A stretch of DNA of 64,000 nt from Streptomyces lavendulae subsp. lavendulae (GTDB lineage: Bacteria > Actinomycetota > Actinomycetes > Streptomycetales > Streptomycetaceae): contig NZ_CP024985.1 of the NCBI RefSeq assembly GCF_002803845.1, positions 3,100,001-3,164,000 of the forward strand, read 5' to 3'. A program made the translations under genes and the position numbers. Numbering within the stretch: position 1 is the first letter of the stretch; each line of letters opens with the position of its first letter. The notes beneath the pieces were generated by a model. The model saw nothing but the letters and a program-made list of their open reading frames with translations. It made no database searches and was not told the DNA's origin. Of this stretch, positions 59,423 through 64,000 are shown in pieces.

Positions 59423-60316
59423 GTGACCCACCCCGAGCTGCTCCCCCGCCCGCCGTCCCCGCTGGTCGAAGCCGACGACGACCGCTTCGCCGCGCACGGG
59501 GTCCGGCTCCTCCTCAAGCGGGACGACCTCGTCCACCCCGAGCTGCCCGGCAACAAGTGGCGCAAGCTGGCCCCCAACCTCCGGGCGGCCCTGGACGCCG
59601 GGCACGACCGGCTCGTCACCTTCGGCGGGGCCTACTCCAACCACCTGCGGGCCACCGCCGCGGCCGGCCGGCTGCTCGGGCTCGCGACGGTCGGCATCGT
59701 CCGCGGGGACGAGCTCGCCGGCCGGCCGCTGAACGACTCCCTCGCCCGCTGCGCGGCGGACGGCATGCGGCTGCACTTCGCCACCCGCTCCGACTACCGC
59801 CGCAAGGCCGAACCCCGGACCCTGCGGCGGCTGCTGGAGTCGGCCGGGGCCTCGGACGCCTACGTGGTCCCCGAGGGCGGCAGCAACGCCCTCGCCCTGC
59901 GGGGGTGCGCCGAGCTGGGCCGCGAACTGCGCGGCGCCTGCGACGTCGTGGCGGTGGCCTGCGGCACGGGCGGCACCCTGGCCGGACTGGCGGCGGGCCT
60001 GGACCCGGGCCAGCGGGCCCTGGGCGTACCCGTCCTGGCAGGCGGCTTCCTCGCCCCGGAGATACGTTCCCTCCAACACCGGGCCTTCGGCGGCCCGGCC
60101 GGCGACTGGACCCTGGCCGAAGGCTACGACCACGGCGGCTACGCCCGGATCCCGGAACCCCTGGAGGCGTTCGCCGCCGACTTCGAGTCCCGCCACGCCT
60201 TCCCCGTCGAACGGATCTACGTGGCAAAGCTCCTCTGGGCCCTCACCACCCTCACCGGCACGGGCACCTTCCCCGAAGGCACCACCCTGACCGCCGTCAT
60301 CACCGGCCGCCCCTAG
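59423..60316 (+). CDS. 1-aminocyclopropane-1-carboxylate deaminase / D-cysteine desulfhydrase family enzyme
   Basis: The 297-residue PLP-dependent fold type II enzyme has LLLKRDDLVHPELPGNKWRK with the Schiff-base Lys in GNKWRKL, FGGAYSNHLRATAAAGR, PEGGSNALALRG, and the PLP-phosphate loop CGTGGTLAG. The family opens the cyclopropane ring of ACC or cleaves D-cysteine; the substrate cannot be told apart from sequence alone here. GTG 59423 follows a poor site and lies 15 bases after the acetyltransferase gene. It ends before the convergent antiporter gene. Confidence 0.92.
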   Translation: MTHPELLPRPPSPLVEADDDRFAAHGVRLLLKRDDLVHPELPGNKWRKLAPNLRAALDAGHDRLVTFGGAYSNHLRATAAAGRLLGLATVGIVRGDELAGRPLNDSLARCAADGMRLHFATRSDYRRKAEPRTLRRLLESAGASDAYVVPEGGSNALALRGCAELGRELRGACDVVAVACGTGGTLAGLAAGLDPGQRALGVPVLAGGFLAPEIRSLQHRAFGGPAGDWTLAEGYDHGGYARIPEPLEAFAADFESRHAFPVERIYVAKLLWALTTLTGTGTFPEGTTLTAVITGRP

Positions 60317-60374
60317 CCGGGGGCGGCCCCCGACCCCGCCCCACCAGAACCGCCCGGCCAGGGCAAGGGCAAGG

Positions 60375-61955
60375 TCACGTCTCCTCCCGGTAAGCCGCCG
60401 CCTCCTCCAGGTCCAGCCTGCGCAGCAACCCCCGCAGCATCTCGTCGTCGATCCGGCGCCGGTCCCGCAAGGACACGAACACCTCCCGCTCGGCCTCGAT
60501 CATCTCCCGCGCGAGCCTGCGGTAGACGTCGTCCGCGGACTCCCCCGTCAGCGGGTTGACCTCGCCCAGCCGCTCCCACACCGCGTTGCGCCGCCGCTCC
60601 AGCACCGTCCGCAGCCGGTCCACCAACGGCGGCGGCAGGCTGCTGTTCGCCGGGGACTCCAGCAGCTCCACCAGCCGTTCCTCCGCCGCCCGCGAGGCCT
60701 CGCTCTGCGCCTGCGCCTCCGCGAGGGTCTCCGCCTGCCGGTCCTTCGGCGGCAGCTTCAGCATCCGGATCAGCGGCGGCAGGGTCAGCCCCTGCACCAC
60801 CAGGGTCCCGATCACGGTCGTGAAGGTGAGGAAGAGGATCAGGTTCCGGTGCGGCACGCCCATCGGCACCGAGAAGGCGATCGCCAGCGACACCACCCCC
60901 CGCATCCCGGCCCAGCCCACGATCACCGGCGCCTTCCAGTCGGTGTCCGGCTCGCGCAGCCGGATCCGCTCCGACACCCACCGCGGCACGAAGGTCGCCG
61001 GGAACACCCACAGGTACCGCGCCGCCACCACCGCCAGGAACACCACCAGCGCGTACCCGGCCGCGGCCGCGCCCTCGTACTCGCCGAGCCCCTTGAGCAC
61101 CACCGGCAGCTGCAGCCCGATCAGCGCGAAGACCACCGACTCCAGCACGAAGGCGACGACCTTCCACACCGCCTCCTCCTGGAGCCGGGTCGCGAAGTCG
61201 ACCTGCCAGTTGCGGTGACCCAGGTACAGCGCGACCACCACCACCGCCAGCACGCCCGACGCGTGCACCCGTTCGGCCGCCGCGTACGCCACGAAGGGGA
61301 TCAGCAGCGACAGGGTGTTCTGCAGCAGCGGCTCCTTCAGCCGGGTGCGCAGCTGGTGGATCGGCACCATCAGCAGCAGGCCCACGCCGACCCCGCCCAC
61401 CGACGCCAGCAGGAACTCCGCGACCCCGCCGGCCCAGCCCGCACCGACCCCGACCGCCGCCGCCAGGGCCACCTTGTAGGCGGTGATGGCGGTGGCGTCG
61501 TTGACCAGGGACTCCCCCTGCAGGATGGTCGTGATCCGGTTCGGCAGCCCGAGCCTGCGGGCGATGGCCGTCGCCGCGACCGCGTCCGGCGGCGCGATCA
61601 CCGCGCCCAGCACCAGCGCCACCGGTGGCGTCAGCCCCGGCACCACCATGTACGTCACCCAGCCGACGGCCAGCGTCGCGAAGAGCACGTACCCCACCGA
61701 CAGCAGCGCGATCGGCCGCGCGTTGGCCCGCAGGTCCAGGTACGAGCTGTCCACCGCGGCCGTGTACAGCAGCGGAGGGAGCAGCAGCGGCAGCACGATG
61801 TGCGGATCGAGCGTGTACGCGGGCAGCCCCGGCACGTACGCGGCGATCAGCCCGACGACGACCAGCAACAGCGGCGCGGGCACCGGCGTCCTGCGGGCCA
61901 GCCCGGCGACGGCGGCGCTCCCCGCGACCAGCGCCACCAGCGGCAATACCTCCAT
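60375..61955 (-). CDS. Na+/H+ antiporter, CPA1 family
   Basis: The 526-residue membrane protein has about twelve TM segments and the CPA1 motifs VLGAVIAPPDAVAATAIAR and LQGESLVNDATAITAYKVAL (ND pair in the ion-binding site), then WAGMRGVVSLAIA. The last about 110 residues are a soluble, charged C-terminal domain (ETLAEAQAQSEASRAAEERL). It exchanges sodium (or potassium) for protons and helps control pH and salt. The start is ATG 61955. It is convergent with the ACC-deaminase gene and divergent from the UBP-finger gene. Confidence 0.93.
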   Translation of the reverse strand: MEVLPLVALVAGSAAVAGLARRTPVPAPLLLVVVGLIAAYVPGLPAYTLDPHIVLPLLLPPLLYTAAVDSSYLDLRANARPIALLSVGYVLFATLAVGWVTYMVVPGLTPPVALVLGAVIAPPDAVAATAIARRLGLPNRITTILQGESLVNDATAITAYKVALAAAVGVGAGWAGGVAEFLLASVGGVGVGLLLMVPIHQLRTRLKEPLLQNTLSLLIPFVAYAAAERVHASGVLAVVVVALYLGHRNWQVDFATRLQEEAVWKVVAFVLESVVFALIGLQLPVVLKGLGEYEGAAAAGYALVVFLAVVAARYLWVFPATFVPRWVSERIRLREPDTDWKAPVIVGWAGMRGVVSLAIAFSVPMGVPHRNLILFLTFTTVIGTLVVQGLTLPPLIRMLKLPPKDRQAETLAEAQAQSEASRAAEERLVELLESPANSSLPPPLVDRLRTVLERRRNAVWERLGEVNPLTGESADDVYRRLAREMIEAEREVFVSLRDRRRIDDEMLRGLLRRLDLEEAAAYREET

Positions 61956-61999
61956 GCGCTTCCATCCCCACTCGTCGCCCCACCCGTACGCTGGCCATC

Positions 62000-62260
62000 A
62001 TGAGCGAGTGCACCCATGTTGCCGAACTGCCGCGCCCCGAGCCCGTCCCGCATGCGCCGACCTGTCCCGAATGTGAGGTGCTCGGGAGCCATCCCGTCCA
62101 GCTGCGGATGTGCCTGGTGTGCGGGCACGTGGGGTGCTGCGATTCCTCCCCGTACCGGCACGCCACCGGGCACCACGAGGCGACCGGCCATCCCGTCATG
62201 CGCAGCTTCGAGCAGGGCGAGAGCTGGCGGTGGTGTTTTGTCGACGGTTCGATCGTGTGA
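62000..62260 (+). CDS. UBP-type zinc finger protein
   Basis: The 86-residue protein is essentially one ZnF-UBP domain: CTHVAEL, CPECEVLGSHPVQLRMCLVC and GHVGCCDSSPYRHATGHHEA, with the Cys/His ligands arranged as in ubiquitin-specific-protease zinc fingers. In bacteria, where there is no classical ubiquitin, such small proteins have unknown function; they are common in actinomycetes and often sit next to Na+/H+ antiporters. ATG 62000 is 44 bases from the divergent antiporter gene. Confidence 0.93.
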   Translation: MSECTHVAELPRPEPVPHAPTCPECEVLGSHPVQLRMCLVCGHVGCCDSSPYRHATGHHEATGHPVMRSFEQGESWRWCFVDGSIV

Positions 62261-62474
62261 AGCGGGGTAGGTCAACCCTCCGCCGGTTCCCCTTATTTGG
62301 GCCCGCAGACCCCTAGCCACTGTGCGTACCCGTGGGCTTACCATCAGTCACCGGACAGGAGCGGGGTCGGCCCTGACGTTCCAAAACGGGCGCCATGAGG
62401 GGTGCCGCGACACGATCGCCCGGATCGCGGTAGCGTCACCGGCGAACAGAGCTCGTACCACCTTGGAGGTGAGG

Positions 62475-62888
62475 GTGTCCCAGATCGCAGGCGAGCCCGG
62501 GACCCAGGACTTCGTGGAAGTCCGGCTGCCGGCTGCGGGTGCCTACCTGTCGGTGCTGCGAACGGCCACGGCCGGTCTCGCGGCACGTTTGGACTTCACC
62601 CTCGACGAGATCGAGGACCTCCGCATCGCGGTGGACGAGGCCTGCGCGATCCTGCTCCAGCAGGCCGTGCCCGGCTCCGTCCTCAGCTGCGTCTTCCGGC
62701 TGATCGACGATTCGCTGGAAGTGACCGTCTCGGCACCGACCACCGACGGGCGCGCACCCGAGCGCGACACGTTCGCGTGGACGGTCCTGTCGGCGCTGGC
62801 CGGCAAGGTCGAGGCCACGGTCGAGGAGAACCGGACAGTGAGCATCAGCCTCTACAAACAGCGCGGCGCGGGGCCAGGCCCGGCGTGA
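62475..62888 (+). CDS. rshA: Anti-sigma factor of SigH (RshA/PrsH, RsbW-like)
   Basis: The 137-residue RsbW-type protein has an HATPase_c-like fold: FTLDEIEDLRIAVDEACAIL (N-box with E/D and the AVDEAC segment), and a C-terminal EATVEENRTVSISLYKQR. In S. coelicolor the RshA/PrsH homologue binds and holds sigma-H during unstressed growth. GTG 62475 is five bases after GGAGG. The TGA overlaps the GTG start of sigH by four bases, which couples translation of sigma and anti-sigma. Confidence 0.93.
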   Translation: MSQIAGEPGTQDFVEVRLPAAGAYLSVLRTATAGLAARLDFTLDEIEDLRIAVDEACAILLQQAVPGSVLSCVFRLIDDSLEVTVSAPTTDGRAPERDTFAWTVLSALAGKVEATVEENRTVSISLYKQRGAGPGPA

Positions 62889-63889
62889 GCGGCGGGGAGA
62901 TCCCGGTGCGGGGCGGGGATCGGCCCCGGGTACGGCACGAGGTCGACGGGGGCATCCCCGAACAGCAGCACGCCCGGCCGCACCCGGCTGACGCGGATGC
63001 GGAAGACGGCTTTTTGGACTCGGCGGAGCGACGGGCGGGCCCTATGAGCGAGAACCAGCACGAGGAACCACAACCATCACGGCCACCGGCGGCCGCCGCC
63101 GCGGCCCCGGGCGCGTCCCCCGCGCTGCCGGACCCGCGGGACCGCAGCGGTGCGCGAGCCCTGTTCTTCGAGCTGCGCGAGCTGCCCGAGGGGTCACCGG
63201 AGCGGGCGGAGCTGCGCAACCGGCTGGTGCGGATGCACCTGCCACTGGTGGAGCACCTGGCGCGGCGGTTCCGCAACCGCGGCGAGCCGCTGGACGACCT
63301 GACCCAGGTGGCCACCATCGGCCTGATCAAGTCGGTGGACCGGTTCGACCCGGACCGGGGCGTCGAGTTCTCGACGTACGCCACGCCCACCGTGGTCGGC
63401 GAGATCAAGCGGCACTTCCGTGACAAGGGCTGGGCGGTACGGGTGCCCCGGCGTCTGCAGGAGCTGCGGCTCTCGCTGACCACGGCCACGGCGGAACTGT
63501 CCCAGCAGCACGGCCGCTCCCCCACCGTGCACGAACTGGCGGAGCGGCTGGGGATCTCCGAGGAGGAGGTGCTGGAGGGGCTGGAATCGGCCAATGCCTA
63601 CAGCACGCTGTCCCTGGACGTGCCGGACACCGACGACGAGTCGCCGGCGGTCGCGGACACGCTGGGCTCGGAGGACGAGGCGCTGGAGGGCGTCGAGTAC
63701 CGCGAGTCCCTCAAGCCGCTGCTGGAGGGACTGCCGCCGCGGGAGAAGCGGATCCTGCTGCTGCGGTTCTTCGGCAACATGACCCAGTCGCAGATCGCGC
63801 AGGAGGTCGGCATCTCCCAGATGCACGTCTCCCGGCTGCTGGCCCGCACCCTGGCCCAGCTCCGCGAGAAGCTCCTGGTCGAGGAGTAA
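62885..63889 (+). CDS. sigH: RNA polymerase sigma factor SigH (SigB/F type)
   Basis: The 334-residue stress and developmental sigma factor has region 2 (MHLPLVEHLARRFRNRGEPL, DDLTQVATIGLIKSVDRFDP), region 3 (YATPTVVGEIKRHFRDKGWA, RRLQELRLSLTTATAELSQQ) and region 4 (LPPREKRILLLRFFGNMTQS followed by QIAQEVGISQMHVSRLLART). GTG 62885 overlaps the rshA stop; an internal ATG at 63044 (MSENQHEEPQ) could give a shorter form. Upstream, the same frame stays open to 62402, overlapping rshA out of phase, which fits the longer sigma-H forms reported in S. coelicolor. Confidence 0.95.
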   Translation: MSGGEIPVRGGDRPRVRHEVDGGIPEQQHARPHPADADAEDGFLDSAERRAGPMSENQHEEPQPSRPPAAAAAAPGASPALPDPRDRSGARALFFELRELPEGSPERAELRNRLVRMHLPLVEHLARRFRNRGEPLDDLTQVATIGLIKSVDRFDPDRGVEFSTYATPTVVGEIKRHFRDKGWAVRVPRRLQELRLSLTTATAELSQQHGRSPTVHELAERLGISEEEVLEGLESANAYSTLSLDVPDTDDESPAVADTLGSEDEALEGVEYRESLKPLLEGLPPREKRILLLRFFGNMTQSQIAQEVGISQMHVSRLLARTLAQLREKLLVEE

Positions 63890-63923
63890 CCGGGGGCAGC
63901 AGGGGAGCGGTACCCGGGACGGA

Positions 63924-64000
63924 CTATCGGGCCTGGTCGCCGGGCCCGATTCCGAGGGCGCGGGTCGCCGTCGGGTTCACGAGGAGGGCCGCGACGGCCA
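63924..64000 (-). CDS. C-terminal end of an unidentified minus-strand gene
   Basis: From the right edge the minus strand reads AVAALLVNPTATRALGIGPG, then DQAR and a TAG at 63926-63924. The hydrophobic start fits the end of a membrane-type or small soluble protein. It faces sigH with 34 bases between stops. Only about 25 codons are visible, so the family cannot be told. Confidence 0.45.
   Translation of the reverse strand, partial: AVAALLVNPTATRALGIGPGDQAR

Overview
The window is chromosomal DNA from a Streptomyces species. Evidence: uniformly very high GC with G/C-ended codons, GTG/TTG starts, GGAGG-type ribosome binding sites, and Streptomyces marker loci (a conservon, sodN/sodX, an EshA-type encapsulin, snapalysin with its LysR gene, rshA-sigH, and the kgd / two-component / lon neighbourhood). 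No rRNA, tRNA, transposase, CRISPR array or integrase was seen.

Layout. 1-2.4 kb: 5' end of an FtsW/RodA-type gene, two small genes, then a gene-free 1.2 kb filled by a roughly 1-kb imperfect inverted repeat. 2.4-10.6 kb: a NlpC/P60 hydrolase facing a complete conservon (CvnA-B-C-D) that ends in a styrene-monooxygenase-like flavoenzyme, then a PP2C-like protein. 10.6-25 kb: MarR regulator, lon with apparent HspR and ClgR operators, an SDR behind two operator copies, a DUF4097 lipoprotein, sulfurtransferase, GT-C glycosyltransferase, small lipoprotein, two-component pair and the large kgd/2-oxoglutarate dehydrogenase gene.

25.8-38.7 kb is the most notable region: seven genes on the minus strand, about 12.9 kb. 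In transcription order: a trypsin-VMAP protein, a MoxR AAA ATPase, a vWA/SAV_2336-type TPR protein, a 64-residue FxSxx-COOH peptide ending FDSGVT (FxsA), the radical SAM/SPASM enzyme FxsB, a HExxH peptide-modifying enzyme, and a TIR-NB-ARC-TPR protein (FxsT). It looks like a vWA-MoxR-VMAP conflict system physically joined to a RiPP-like peptide maturation system. Each part is a recognisable family; the joint function is unknown to me and is the main candidate for an undescribed system.

38.8-48.2 kb: DUF6104, nickel superoxide dismutase and its protease, a CGNR regulator, a methyltransferase, a polar amino acid (probably glutamate) ABC importer, malic enzyme, a zinc-binding dehydrogenase and a small HTH/ClpN pair with two matching operators. 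48.2-56.2 kb: PadR/DUF4097 pair, divergent LysR/snapalysin, DHFR-like reductase, acetyltransferase, and a Family 2B encapsulin shell gene followed by a polyprenyl transferase cargo gene. 56.3-64 kb: NsrR-HmpA nitric oxide module with two NsrR sites, PGRP-type amidase, acetyltransferase, ACC-deaminase-like enzyme, Na+/H+ antiporter, UBP zinc finger protein, rshA-sigH, and the end of a minus-strand gene.

No searches could be run. Family names come from motif recognition; start sites were chosen by ribosome binding site, overlap and family N-termini.
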